A stretch of DNA of 64,000 nucleotides from Rhodocista pekingensis (GCF_042665545.1 NZ_JBHTCM010000004.1:310001-374000), one strand, 5' to 3'; counted from the stretch's first letter, positions 26,513-35,569 are shown. Notes: generated from the letters alone by a model not told the origin. Program-made: numbers and translations.

Positions 26513-26549
26513 CAGCACGCACAGGCAGCACGCACAGGCAGCACACAGG
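26513..26549. repeat. Tandem repeat, 13-nt unit
   Basis: The unit CAGCACGCACAGG occurs at 26513-26525 and 26526-26538, with a third shortened copy CAGCACACAGG to 26549. The array lies in the 84-nt gap between scpA and scpB, 10 nt before the start codon, and may alter the spacing of the translation initiation region. Confidence 0.75.
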
Positions 26550-26559
26550 CAGAGTCCCC

Positions 26560-27168
26560 ATGATCGTTCCCGATGACCATGTCCAGCGCCTGCGCCTTCT
26601 CGAAGCGGTCCTCTTCGCCTCTGCCGAGCCGGTGGAGGAGGCGGCCTTGCAGTACCGCCTGGGCGACGGGGTGGACGTGCGCGCCCTGTTGCAGGAGCTG
26701 GCGGCGCTTTACGAGAACCGCGGCGTCACCCTGGTGGCCAGCGGCGGCCGCTGGGCCTTCCGCACGGCGCCGGACCTGGCCGTCTTCCTGCGCACGGAGA
26801 CGGAGGTGACGGCGAAGCTGTCCCGCGCCGCCGTCGAGACGCTGGCCATCATCGCCTATCACCAGCCGGTCACCCGCGCGGAGATCGAGAGCATCCGCGG
26901 CGTCGCCACCAGCAAGGGCACGCTGGACATCCTGATGGAGGCGGGCTGGATCAAGCCCGGCCGCCGGCGGGAGACTCCGGGGCGGCCCGTGACCTGGGTG
27001 ACGACGCCCCATTTCCTGGACCATTTCGGACTGGAGTCCTTACGCGACCTGCCGGGGGTGGAGGATCTGCGCGCGGCCGGACTGCTGGACGCGCGGCCGG
27101 CCATCACCTCCCTGCCGGGCGGGCCGGGCCTCCTGTCCGAGCGGGAGGAGGAGCCGGCGGAGGGCTGA
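26560..27168 (+). CDS. scpB: Segregation and condensation protein B
   Basis: A 202-residue ScpB with two winged-helix domains. Typical pieces are RLLEAVLFASAEPVEE at the start, ETLAIIAYHQPVTRAEIESIRGV in the middle and the GRPVTWVTTPHFLDHFGL segment near the end. It binds ScpA within the condensin complex. The 5' region contains a 13-nt tandem repeat instead of a clear ribosome-binding site. Confidence 0.95.
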   Translation: MIVPDDHVQRLRLLEAVLFASAEPVEEAALQYRLGDGVDVRALLQELAALYENRGVTLVASGGRWAFRTAPDLAVFLRTETEVTAKLSRAAVETLAIIAYHQPVTRAEIESIRGVATSKGTLDILMEAGWIKPGRRRETPGRPVTWVTTPHFLDHFGLESLRDLPGVEDLRAAGLLDARPAITSLPGGPGLLSEREEEPAEG

Positions 27169-27268
27169 GCCCGCGCGGCTGCTTCCCGGTGCGGGCGTGG
27201 GCCAAGCCATTGTTCCACCGATGATCGTTCCCACCTGTCCGGGGGCAGGAAAGGGCCGGGTGCCGTCG

Positions 27269-27297
27269 TTGCGGCGCCGGGACCTTTCTGCCATTAT
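27269..27297 (+). promoter_or_regulatory. Candidate promoter upstream of tatA
   Basis: TTGCGG (27269-27274) and CATTAT (27292-27297) are spaced by 17 nt, with an AAGGAG ribosome-binding site at about 27330. This would start a transcript for tatABC and the genes after it. Confidence 0.4.
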
Positions 27298-27343
27298 CCC
27301 CGCCCGTCGGCCGGGGGTCCCCCGGCGCCAAGGAGTTGTGGCA

Positions 27344-27577
27344 ATGTCCATCGGTATTTGGCAGGTCGTCCTCATCCTTCTGATCGTGTTGATCATCTTC
27401 GGCGCCGGCAAGCTGCCCAAGGTGATGGGGGACGTCGCCAAGGGGGTTCGGAACTTCAAGTCCGGCCTCAAGGACGACAGCGACGATCAGGGGGCAGACG
27501 AGCCCAAGGTCCTCCGCTCGGAGACGCCGGTCGCGACCGACGCCACCGTGAAGAAGGACGAGACGGTCAAGGGCTGA
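27344..27577 (+). CDS. tatA: Twin-arginine translocase subunit TatA
   Basis: A 77-residue TatA. One N-terminal transmembrane helix (GIWQVVLILLIVLIIFG) is followed by the FGAGKLPKVMGDVAKG hinge and amphipathic helix, and then a charged tail. Together with TatB and TatC it builds the pore for folded, twin-arginine-signalled proteins. The cluster order tatA-tatB-tatC is intact. Confidence 0.95.
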   Translation: MSIGIWQVVLILLIVLIIFGAGKLPKVMGDVAKGVRNFKSGLKDDSDDQGADEPKVLRSETPVATDATVKKDETVKG

Positions 27578-27649
27578 CGCCCCGTCCCGCCGTACCCTGT
27601 TTCCGACGCGACTGTCGCCGCGCTTCCGCATCAGCCGGACGTTTGATCC

Positions 27650-28204
27650 ATGTTCGATATCGGCTGGCCCGAACTGGCGGTCATCCTGATCGTCGCCCTG
27701 ATCGTGATCGGGCCGAAAGACCTGCCGCGCGCCATGCATACCGTCGGCAAGTGGGTGCGCAAGGCCCGGATGCTGGCGCGCGAGTTCCAGTCCAACATGG
27801 ACGAGATGGTGCGGCAGGCGGAGCTTGAGGACCTGAAGAAGGAGGTCGAGCGCGCCCGCCAGCTCAACCTCAAGGACCAGCTCGAAAAGCACATCGACCC
27901 GAAGGGTACGCTCAAGGAGTCGCTGAGCTTCGATCCCGTGCCGCTGGACGGCGACGAGGCGGAGGAGGACGAGGGCGGACGCCCGGCGCCGACTCCCCTG
28001 GCCCGGACGGCCACGACGGACGCCCAGGCGCCGCAGCCGGCACCGGCCGGTACCGTTCCGGCCTCCGCGGCCCCGGTATCCACGGTTCCGGTAGCCGCCC
28101 CGCAGTCCGTCATACCTTCAGCGGCACCCCCGGCGGCGCCGCGGGACGTGCCTGCGGCCGTTGTCCCGGTCGCGGACCAGCCGGCAGCCGAGAAGCGGGG
28201 GTAG
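27650..28204 (+). CDS. tatB: Twin-arginine translocase subunit TatB
   Basis: A 184-residue TatB. The membrane helix and hinge MFDIGWPELAVILIVALIVI leads to GPKDLPRAMHTVGKWVRKAR, with the glutamate at position 8 typical of TatB. A long Pro/Ala-rich C-terminal tail follows, longer than in enterobacteria. It recruits twin-arginine substrates together with TatC. Confidence 0.95.
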   Translation: MFDIGWPELAVILIVALIVIGPKDLPRAMHTVGKWVRKARMLAREFQSNMDEMVRQAELEDLKKEVERARQLNLKDQLEKHIDPKGTLKESLSFDPVPLDGDEAEEDEGGRPAPTPLARTATTDAQAPQPAPAGTVPASAAPVSTVPVAAPQSVIPSAAPPAAPRDVPAAVVPVADQPAAEKRG

Positions 28205-28210
28205 GGCACC

Positions 28211-29026
28211 ATGTCCGGCACCGACCGTCCCGACGAGATCGACGAGCTGGATGCGGCCAAGATGCCGCTGCTCGACCATCTGGTCGAACTGCGCAACCGC
28301 CTCATGTACAGCGCCGCGGCGCTGCTGGTGGCCTTCATCGGCTGCTACTTCGTGGCACCGCAGATCTATCAGGCCCTGATGTGGCCGCTGGTCCAGGCCT
28401 ACGGCCCGGACGCGGTGAACCGGCGGATGATCTTCACCGCTCCGCAGGAAGCCTTCTTCACCTACATGAAGGTGGCGTTCTGGGCCGGGGCCCTGGTCTC
28501 GTTTCCGATCATCGCCAACCAGATCTGGAAATTCGTGGCCCCCGGCCTCTACCGCCATGAGAGGAAGGCCTTCCTGCCGTTCCTGGTGGCGACTCCGGTC
28601 CTGTTCACGATCGGCGGCTGCATGGTCTATTTCTTCATCATGCCGCTGGCGCTCAGCTTCTTCGTCAGCTTCGAGACGGTGGGCGGTGAGGGGACCCTTC
28701 CCATCGTCGCGGAGACGCGGGTGGCGGAGTACCTGTCGCTGGTGATGACGCTGATCTTCGCCTTCGGCATCGCCTTCCAGCTTCCGGTGCTGCTGACGCT
28801 GCTGGCGCGGGCGGGGATCGTCACGGCCGACGGGCTGGCCTCGAAGCGGCGCTATGCGATCGTCGCCATCTTCGTCGTCGCTGCCGTGCTGACGCCGCCG
28901 GACGTCATCAGCCAGGTCGGACTCGCCATACCGTTGCTGGCGCTCTACGAGGTATCCGTCTTCCTGGCGCGGCGCATGGAGCGCAAGCGGGACGAGGACG
29001 AAGCGGCCGAGACCGCGGGCGACTGA
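28211..29026 (+). CDS. tatC: Twin-arginine translocase subunit TatC
   Basis: A 271-residue polytopic TatC with six predicted membrane helices. The N-terminal family segment MPLLDHLVELRNRLMYS and the conserved FIMPLALSFFVSF and FGIAFQLPVLLTLLARAG regions are present. TatC binds the twin-arginine motif. The gene starts 6 nt after tatB. About 160 nt separate it from serS. Confidence 0.95.
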   Translation: MSGTDRPDEIDELDAAKMPLLDHLVELRNRLMYSAAALLVAFIGCYFVAPQIYQALMWPLVQAYGPDAVNRRMIFTAPQEAFFTYMKVAFWAGALVSFPIIANQIWKFVAPGLYRHERKAFLPFLVATPVLFTIGGCMVYFFIMPLALSFFVSFETVGGEGTLPIVAETRVAEYLSLVMTLIFAFGIAFQLPVLLTLLARAGIVTADGLASKRRYAIVAIFVVAAVLTPPDVISQVGLAIPLLALYEVSVFLARRMERKRDEDEAAETAGD

Positions 29027-29184
29027 ACCGCCTGACGGGCGCATCGGCGCACTGAAGGGTTACGGCAGGATTTACGGCGGGACGGCGGACCCCACGGTTT
29101 GCGCGGTCCGCGCCGCCCGGGGTCACTGGACCGGGCGGCGGCTGCGCCGTATAAGTCCACACCCGTTCACCGTACCCGACGATC

Positions 29185-30459
29185 ATGCACGACCTCCGCG
29201 CCATCCGCGACAACCCCGAGGCTTTCGATACCGGGCTTGCCCGTCGCGGGCTTCCGCCGGCGTCCGCCGCCATCCTCGACCTCGACCAGCGCCGCCGCGC
29301 CGCCCAGACCTCCTTCCAGGAGTGTCAGGCCCGGCGCAACGAGGCGTCCCGGCTGATCGGCGCCTACAAGAAGGACGGCAAGGACGCGCAGCCCCTGCTC
29401 GACGAGGTGGCGGCGCTGAAGGAGCGCATCCCCGCCCTGGAGGAAGAGGACAAGCGCCTGGGCGCCGAGCTGGACGCCCTGCTGGCCGCCCTGCCGAACC
29501 TGCCGGCCGCCGATGTGCCGGAGGGCAAGGACGAACACGACAACGTGGAGATCCGCCGCGTCGGCACCCCGCAGGACATCCCCGGCGCGAAGCAGCACTT
29601 CGAGCTGGGCGAGGCGCTGGGCCTGATGGATTTCGAGGGGGCCGCCCGCATGTCCGGCGCCCGCTTCACCGTTCTGAAAGGGCAGCTCGCCCGGCTTGAG
29701 CGGGCGCTCGGCGACTTCATGCTGGACCTGCACACCCGCGAGTTCGGCTATACCGAGGTGTCGCCGCCGCTGCTGGTGCGCGATGAGGCGGTGTTCGGCA
29801 CCGGACAGTTGCCGAAGTTCGCCGACGACCTGTTCCGCACGACGACCGGCCACTGGCTGATCCCGACGGCGGAGGTCACCCTGACCAACCTCGCCAACGA
29901 CAGCATCATCGATGCCGAGGCGCTGCCCTGGCGCCTGACGGCGCGGACGCCCTGCTTCCGGTCCGAGGCTGGCAGCGCCGGCAAGGACACCCGCGGCATG
30001 ATCCGGCAGCACCAGTTCATGAAGGTGGAACTGGTCAGCATCACCCTGCCGGAGCAGTCGGAGGCCGAGCACGAGCGGATGACGAAGGCGGCGGAGACGG
30101 TGCTGGAGCGGCTGGGGCTGCCGTTCCGCACGGTCGTCCTCTGCACCGGCGACATGGGCTTCAGCGCGCGCAAGACCTACGACATCGAGGTCTGGTTGCC
30201 CGGCCAGGGCGCTTACCGCGAGATTTCGAGCTGCTCCAACTGCGGCGACTTCCAGGCCCGGCGCATGAAGGCCCGGTCCAGGCCGAAGGGCGAGAAGGGG
30301 ACCCAGGTGGTGCATACGCTGAACGGCTCCGGTGTGGCCGTCGGCCGTGCCCTCATCGCCGTGATGGAGAACTACCAGCAGCGGGACGGGTCCATCCTCG
30401 TGCCCGAGGCCCTGCGGCCCTACATGGGCGGGCAGGAACGGATCACGGCCCATGGCTGA
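29185..30459 (+). CDS. serS: Seryl-tRNA synthetase
   Basis: A 424-residue class II synthetase. The N-terminal long coiled-coil arm (residues about 25-105) is clear. The catalytic core carries motif 2 RTPCFRSEAGSAGKDTRGM and the motif 3 region NGSGVAVGRALIAVMENYQQ. It charges tRNA-Ser, such as the one at 12.9 kb. The start codon of surE lies inside its 3' end (8-nt overlap). Confidence 0.96.
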   Translation: MHDLRAIRDNPEAFDTGLARRGLPPASAAILDLDQRRRAAQTSFQECQARRNEASRLIGAYKKDGKDAQPLLDEVAALKERIPALEEEDKRLGAELDALLAALPNLPAADVPEGKDEHDNVEIRRVGTPQDIPGAKQHFELGEALGLMDFEGAARMSGARFTVLKGQLARLERALGDFMLDLHTREFGYTEVSPPLLVRDEAVFGTGQLPKFADDLFRTTTGHWLIPTAEVTLTNLANDSIIDAEALPWRLTARTPCFRSEAGSAGKDTRGMIRQHQFMKVELVSITLPEQSEAEHERMTKAAETVLERLGLPFRTVVLCTGDMGFSARKTYDIEVWLPGQGAYREISSCSNCGDFQARRMKARSRPKGEKGTQVVHTLNGSGVAVGRALIAVMENYQQRDGSILVPEALRPYMGGQERITAHG

Positions 30460-31228
30460 GGTGGATCTGCGGGGCGCCCGCATCCTCGTCACCAACGACG
30501 ACGGCATCAACGCCCCCGGACTACAGGTGCTGGAGCGGATCGCGCGGGGGCTCAGCGACGATGTCTGGGTGGTGGCACCGGAACTGGAACAGTCCGGCGC
30601 CAGTCACTCCCTGACCATGCACCGGCCGCTGCGGCTGCGGCAGGTGGGCGAGCGGCGCCACAGCGTGGACGGCACGCCGACCGACTGCGTGCTGCTGGCG
30701 CTCAACCACCTGCTGGCCGACAAGCGGCCGGCACTGGTCCTGTCCGGCGTCAACCACGGCCAGAACCTGGGCGAGGACGTCACCTATTCCGGCACCATCG
30801 CGGCCGCGATGGAGGCGACCCTGCTGGGGGTGCGGGCCATCGCCATGAGCCAGCGGATCGAGCCGGGTGAGCCTCCCTTCTGGGAGACGGCCGAGCGGTT
30901 CGGGCCGGAGGTGGTGCGCAAGGCCCTGGCGCTGGACTGGCCGCGGCATGTGCTGGTCAACGTCAACTTCCCGCACCGGCCGCCGGAGCAGGTGACCGGC
31001 ATCCAGGTCGTCCGCCACGGCAACCGCAAGATCGGCGACGAGCTGGACGAGCGGATCGACCCGCGTGGCCGGCGCTACTTCTGGGTCGGCGCGGTGCGCA
31101 GCGAGGCGGAGGTGCCGGAGGATACCGACATCCATGTGGTGACCCATGGCGGTGTGGCGGTGACCCCGCTCTATCTCGACCTGACTCACTATGCCTGCCT
31201 GGAGGCATTGAAGGGGGCGTTCGCGTGA
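30452..31228 (+). CDS. surE: 5'/3'-nucleotidase SurE
   Basis: A 258-residue SurE phosphatase. The metal site ILVTNDDGINAPGLQ is at residues 11-25, followed by APELEQSGASHSLTM and LVLSGVNHGQNLGEDVTYSG. It dephosphorylates nucleoside monophosphates. It overlaps serS by 8 nt upstream and pcm by 4 nt downstream, so serS-surE-pcm-nlpD behaves as one transcription unit. Confidence 0.96.
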   Translation: MAEVDLRGARILVTNDDGINAPGLQVLERIARGLSDDVWVVAPELEQSGASHSLTMHRPLRLRQVGERRHSVDGTPTDCVLLALNHLLADKRPALVLSGVNHGQNLGEDVTYSGTIAAAMEATLLGVRAIAMSQRIEPGEPPFWETAERFGPEVVRKALALDWPRHVLVNVNFPHRPPEQVTGIQVVRHGNRKIGDELDERIDPRGRRYFWVGAVRSEAEVPEDTDIHVVTHGGVAVTPLYLDLTHYACLEALKGAFA

Positions 31229-31890
31229 GCACGGCCGCCCGCAAGATCCGGCTGCTGATGCTGTTGCGCCGCAACGGCGTCAGCGACACCGGCGTCCTGC
31301 GGGCGATCGAGATGATCCCGCGTGAGGTGTTCGTGCCCCCGACCTTCCACGATCAGGCCTATGAGGATACCGCCCTGCCCATCGGCCATGGCCAGACCAT
31401 CAGCCAGCCCCTGGTCGTGGGACTGATGACCCAGGTGCTGGACCTGCACGACCGGCTGCGGGTGCTGGAGATCGGCACCGGCAGCGGCTATCAGGCAGCG
31501 GTTCTGTCCCGGATCGTCCGCCGGGTCTACACCATCGAGCGCCACCGCCCCCTGCTGCTGGAGGCCGAGCGGCGCTTCAGCACCCTGCGTCTTCACAACA
31601 TCACCGCCCGTCTCGGCGACGGGATGCGCGGCTGGCCCGAAGCGGCGCCGTTCGAGCGTATCCTGGTCACCGCCGGCGGCGGCGCCGAACCGCCGGCGGA
31701 ACTGGTGAAGCAACTGGCCATGGGCGGGATCATGGTGATCCCGCTGGGGCCGGACCGCCGCGAGCAGCGCGTTGTCCGCCTGCGCCGGACGGAGAGCGGG
31801 CTGGCGCGGGAGGATCTGTGGCCCGTCCGCTTCGTGCCGCTGCTGCCGGACGTGGCTCCCGAAGCGCCCCGCGCCGAGCGGGCTTCCTGA
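31225..31890 (+). CDS. pcm: Protein-L-isoaspartate O-methyltransferase
   Basis: A 221-residue methyltransferase starting with GTG in an overlap with surE. The PCMT signature is GQTISQPLVVGLMTQVLDL, and the S-adenosylmethionine pocket is VLEIGTGSGYQAAVLS, followed by RLGDGMRGWPEAAPF. It repairs isoaspartyl residues in aged proteins. The surE-pcm-nlpD order is widely conserved. Confidence 0.95.
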   Translation: MSTAARKIRLLMLLRRNGVSDTGVLRAIEMIPREVFVPPTFHDQAYEDTALPIGHGQTISQPLVVGLMTQVLDLHDRLRVLEIGTGSGYQAAVLSRIVRRVYTIERHRPLLLEAERRFSTLRLHNITARLGDGMRGWPEAAPFERILVTAGGGAEPPAELVKQLAMGGIMVIPLGPDRREQRVVRLRRTESGLAREDLWPVRFVPLLPDVAPEAPRAERAS

Positions 31891-31896
31891 CGGGGA

Positions 31897-33231
31897 ATGG
31901 CGATGCGCCGCCTGACCGCCGCCCTGGTCGGCCTTCTGTTCCTGGCTGGTTGCGCCGATCCCGGAGCGCGGCCCCTGCCGGTCCGGCAGGCGCCGACGGG
32001 CACCATCTTCGTGTCCAAGGGGGAAACGGTCTACGACGTGGCCCGGCGCTACGGTGTGCCGTTGCGCGACCTGATCGAAGCCAACCGCCTGGAACCGCCC
32101 TATGCCCTGCGCGCCGGGCAGCCGCTGGTTCTGCCGGTGCCGCAGGAATACGTGGTCCGCAAGGGCGATACGATCTACGCCATCTCCCGCCAGTACCAGC
32201 TCGACATGGGCGAGCTGGTCCGGCTCAACGGCATCGGCGCGCCCTACACCATCCGCGTGGGACAGACGCTCCGTCTGCCCGGCCGACGGCCGGGACAGGG
32301 AACGATGATCGCACAGGCGCCGGCCGCCGGCATGCCCGTGCGCAAGCCGGAGGGGCCGCCCCCCACCGTCGTGCCGCCGCCGTCCCGGTCGAGCCGTACC
32401 ATCGAGACGGCGGAACTGCCGCCGCTGGACGGGACCGCGCCGGCGGCGCCCGCCAGCCGCCCCGCCCCGACGACGATGTCGGCGCGGCGTGGTGTGGAGG
32501 TGCAGGAGCTGCCGGCCCTGGGCGATCCCGCGCCGGCGCCGGCTTCCCCCGCGGGCAGCCCGCCGACCCCGGCGGGCTCAGCCGCGTCAGCGGCCGGCCC
32601 GTCCACCATCGCCCCGTCCACCAACGCCCCGTCAACGGTTGCCCCGTCAACGGTCGGTCCGTCCACGGCTGCACGCGACCCCGCGCCTCTGCCGCCGGCC
32701 GCATCCCCGCCGCGGTCGCAGCCGGCCCCCGCGCCTTCAGCCGCAGGCGGTATCGTCGCCGCTGCGCCGTCCGTTCCGCCGCCAGCCGCCGCGCCGGCCA
32801 GACCGCCGCCCGGAAAGGCCGGCCGCTTTGCCTGGCCGGTGGAGGGACCCGTGGTGTCGGAGTTCGGGCCGAAGGAGGGGGGCCTGCACAATGACGGCAT
32901 CAACATAGGTGCGGCACGGGGAACCCCCGTCCTGGCTGCCGAGTCCGGCGTCGTCGCCTATGCCGGGAACGAGCTGCGCGGCTTCGGCAACCTGCTCCTG
33001 ATCCGGCATGAGGGCGGCCTTGTCACCGCCTACGCCCACCTCGACACGCTCCAGGTGGACCGGGGCCAGACGGTGCGGCGGGGCCAGCAGATCGGCACCG
33101 TCGGGCAGACGGGCAACGTGCGCAGTCCGCAGCTCCATTTCGAGGTCCGGCGCGGCAGCCGGGTGCTCGATCCCCGCGACCATCTCGACGCTTCCGGACC
33201 GGCGGCACGGCAGACCAGCGAGCTACGGTAG
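31897..33231 (+). CDS. nlpD: NlpD-like lipoprotein with two LysM domains and an M23 domain
   Basis: A 444-residue lipoprotein. A signal ending in lipobox FLAGC is followed by two LysM modules (about residues 35-80 and 84-130). A Pro/Ala-rich linker with repeated APST units (near residues 230-260) leads to a C-terminal M23/LytM domain. In that domain the usual metal motif H-x-G-x-D is degenerate (LHNDGINIG, with Asn in place of Asp), so by analogy with EnvC/NlpD it is probably an amidase activator and not a hydrolase. It is the last gene of the conserved string before an inserted accessory module. Confidence 0.9.
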   Translation: MAMRRLTAALVGLLFLAGCADPGARPLPVRQAPTGTIFVSKGETVYDVARRYGVPLRDLIEANRLEPPYALRAGQPLVLPVPQEYVVRKGDTIYAISRQYQLDMGELVRLNGIGAPYTIRVGQTLRLPGRRPGQGTMIAQAPAAGMPVRKPEGPPPTVVPPPSRSSRTIETAELPPLDGTAPAAPASRPAPTTMSARRGVEVQELPALGDPAPAPASPAGSPPTPAGSAASAAGPSTIAPSTNAPSTVAPSTVGPSTAARDPAPLPPAASPPRSQPAPAPSAAGGIVAAAPSVPPPAAAPARPPPGKAGRFAWPVEGPVVSEFGPKEGGLHNDGINIGAARGTPVLAAESGVVAYAGNELRGFGNLLLIRHEGGLVTAYAHLDTLQVDRGQTVRRGQQIGTVGQTGNVRSPQLHFEVRRGSRVLDPRDHLDASGPAARQTSELR

Positions 33232-33268
33232 AGCGGTCTCCGTTCAGTCAGGGTCTTATCCTGCTGCG

Positions 33269-33651
33269 GTGAAGAGATTGCGCAAGACCAAGCCCCATGC
33301 AGGTTGGTCTCGATACCCACCGGCAGGACGGATCACGGAATCGGACCCGTGGGAGTCCTTCCCGATTGCCGTCGCCCGGAAACCGCTCCGGGCGAAGTCA
33401 CGGGTATCGGGCCGATCTGTCGGCTTGAGGTGGACGGTCGTCCGCACAAGCCCGCCGGGCGCAGCCACAAGCACGCGCTGCACACCCCTGATTGCCCGCG
33501 CGAGAACCTGAAGCGGGGCGTCATCGACCGTGGCGACCTGAACGGGCAATCGCTGAAAGCGGTGTTTGACGCCTTCTGCCGGATGGCCCACATAATTCAT
33601 GTCGGTGAGTTGATCGTGCCTCCCGAAGCGGACGGGGCATGTAGACCATGA
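33269..33651 (+). pseudogene. Small conserved partner of the DUF1828/1829 gene, probably frameshifted
   Basis: From GTG 33269 one frame reads VKRLRKTKPHAGWSRYPP and continues to about 33380. A second frame, open from 33304 to the stop at 33651, supplies the likely continuation GEVTGIGPICRLEVDGRPHK, SHKHALHTPDCPRENLKRG, and a C-terminal region FDAFCRMAHIIHVG. The two halves look like one protein of about 125 residues whose frame is broken near 33375-33390. Otherwise, a shorter protein could start at TTG 33304. The stop overlaps the next gene's ATG by 4 nt, so the two are a translationally coupled pair. I know no function. Confidence 0.45.
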
Positions 33652-34433
33652 TGGGGATGAACGAAGCGGCGGCAATCCTGCACCACACCCCCTTGATCGA
33701 AACGGTCGATACCGTTCCGAAGGGGCATCTGCGCATCGCCACGGCCTTCCGCTACCCGGATGGATCGACGGTCGATCTGTTCATCGTCAACCGCCGTGAT
33801 CTGCTGTCCGAGCTTGGCCCGCTGACCTTGACCGATTTCGGCAACACCTTCCTGTGGCTGGACCAACTCGACATCCGGCCGCTGAAGTCGGCGCGACGCA
33901 AGCGGCTGACCGAAGACGTTCTGAAAACCTACAGCGTCACCCACACCAGGGGCGCATTGTCATGTGAGGTGAGCGTTGACGAACTGCTTGCCGGCGTCAT
34001 CCGCTTGGGACAGGCGTGCATTCGCGTCGCTGATCTGACCTTTACCCAGCGCCTCGCCGCACAGGGCAGTTTTGCCGAAGAGGTGGAAAGCCTGATCGAC
34101 GACACTGGCCTGGACTATGAACCGAACGCCAAGCTGCCGGGGCGCGGCAACGTGATCGTTCCCGTCGATTTCCTGATCCGCGCGCCGCGCGTTGACACGG
34201 CGGTGTTCACATTGCCCGCCGAAAGCAGCTATCCCAGCGCCGCGAAGACCCGAGCCAACGAGGTGTTCGCCCGCTGTTACGACCTGCGTGACTGGCAGGG
34301 GCAGCGCGTCGCGGCACTGGATGACCGCCGCGCGCTGTATCGGGAAGACGACATCGGACGTATCCGTGACGTGGCAACGGTTATTCCGATTTCGGAAGCA
34401 GGAGCGTTGCGGCAACTGCTGTTGGCGGCGTAA
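33648..34433 (+). CDS. DUF1828/DUF1829 domain protein
   Basis: A 261-residue soluble protein. The N-terminal half (AFRYPDGSTVDLFIVNRRD, LTDFGNTFLWLDQL) matches the pattern of DUF1828, and the C-terminal half (NVIVPVDFLIRAPRVDTAVF, KTRANEVFARCYDLRDWQ) matches DUF1829. Both are domains of unknown function found scattered in accessory regions. The gene shares an ATGA overlap with the small upstream partner. The pair sits between nlpD and the DUF815 ATPase, which are otherwise close neighbours in relatives as I recall, so it looks inserted. Codon use is somewhat less GC-biased than around it. Confidence 0.7.
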   Translation: MMGMNEAAAILHHTPLIETVDTVPKGHLRIATAFRYPDGSTVDLFIVNRRDLLSELGPLTLTDFGNTFLWLDQLDIRPLKSARRKRLTEDVLKTYSVTHTRGALSCEVSVDELLAGVIRLGQACIRVADLTFTQRLAAQGSFAEEVESLIDDTGLDYEPNAKLPGRGNVIVPVDFLIRAPRVDTAVFTLPAESSYPSAAKTRANEVFARCYDLRDWQGQRVAALDDRRALYREDDIGRIRDVATVIPISEAGALRQLLLAA

Positions 34434-34512
34434 ACGCTGACGAAAAGCTGGTCCCGTGGGTCTCTCCTGACGATTCCCGCCGCACGGAAACCGGCTCCGG
34501 CCCTGGTGAGAA

Positions 34513-35379
34513 TCAGGTCAGCCGGTGGCCCAGCCGGCCCGCCAGATCCTGGAAGAACTGCCAGGCCACGCGGCCGGAGCGGGCGCCGCGCGTCACCGAC
34601 CATTCAACCGCCTGGGCGCGCAGGGCCTCCGGGGCGATGTCCAGGCCGTAGGCGGCCGCATAGCCTTCGACCATGGCGAAGAACGTTTCCTGGTCACAGT
34701 TGTGGAAGCCCAGCCAGAGGCCGAAGCGGTCGGACAGGCTGACCTTCTCCTCCACCGCTTCGGCCGGGTTGATCGCGGTCGAGCGTTCGTTCTCGATCAT
34801 GTCGCGTGGCATCAGGTGCCGGCGGTTGGACGTGGCGTAGAACAGGACGTTGGCCGGGCGGCCTTCGATCCCGCCCTCCAGCACCGCCTTCAGCGATTTG
34901 TAATGGGCATCCTCCGCCGCGAAGGAGAGGTCGTCGCAGAACACGAGGAAGCGGCGCGGGGCGGCCCGCAGCAGCGTGAGCAGCCGGGGCAGGGAGGGAA
35001 TGTCCTCCCGGTGGATCTCCACCAGCGCCAGGGCGCCAGGATGCTCCGCCGCCACGGCTCCATGGACAGACTTCACCAACGAACTCTTGCCCATGCCGCG
35101 GGCCCCCCAGAGCAGGGCATTGTTCGCCGGCAGCCCTGCGGCGAAGCGGCGCGTGTTGTCCAGCAGGGTGTCCCGCTGCCGCTCCACCCCTTTCAGCAGG
35201 CCGATCTCCACCCGGTTGACCTGGGTGACCGGCACCAGTCGCCCGCCTTCCGCCTGCCAGACGAAGGCGTCGGCGGCCATGGCATCGGCGGCGGGCGGCG
35301 GGGGCGGGGTCAGGCGGTCCAGCGCGTCCGCGATGCGGGTCAGGACCGGGAGAAGGGTGGAAATCTCGCTCTGGGTCAT
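34513..35379 (-). CDS. DUF815-family AAA ATPase
   Basis: A 288-residue cytoplasmic ATPase. The Walker A motif is LLWGARGMGKSSLVKS, the Walker B-like segment is RFLVFCDDLSF, and the sensor region is ANVLFYATSNRRHLMPRD. This is the DUF815 family, a conserved AAA-type protein of unknown role. The ATG at 35379 is preferred; the frame is open further upstream to 35583, but that part overlaps the promoter of the divergent yajC gene. Confidence 0.9.
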   Translation of the reverse strand: MTQSEISTLLPVLTRIADALDRLTPPPPPAADAMAADAFVWQAEGGRLVPVTQVNRVEIGLLKGVERQRDTLLDNTRRFAAGLPANNALLWGARGMGKSSLVKSVHGAVAAEHPGALALVEIHREDIPSLPRLLTLLRAAPRRFLVFCDDLSFAAEDAHYKSLKAVLEGGIEGRPANVLFYATSNRRHLMPRDMIENERSTAINPAEAVEEKVSLSDRFGLWLGFHNCDQETFFAMVEGYAAAYGLDIAPEALRAQAVEWSVTRGARSGRVAWQFFQDLAGRLGHRLT

Positions 35380-35569
35380 TTGCGGGGACCGTCGTCCGTC
35401 ACCATTTGAAGCCACGACCCGACCGTAGCTACAGGCCGGTGCGGCCGCAAGCGGGGTGGCTTTCCCCTGCGGCCTGCGCCGATCGGACCGGGCCGGTTTC
35501 CATTGCAAGCGTGGCCGGGGCGGGTATAGTCGCGCCGTCCGCGCGAATGACATCCCCAAGGAGAGTTCC

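Noticed and set aside
33304..33651. TTG-started intact gene as partner of the DUF1828/1829 protein
   Set aside because: It is possible but the first 25 codons look unlike protein-coding sequence, while the other frame gives a better N-terminus. I therefore called a frameshifted gene and lowered the confidence.
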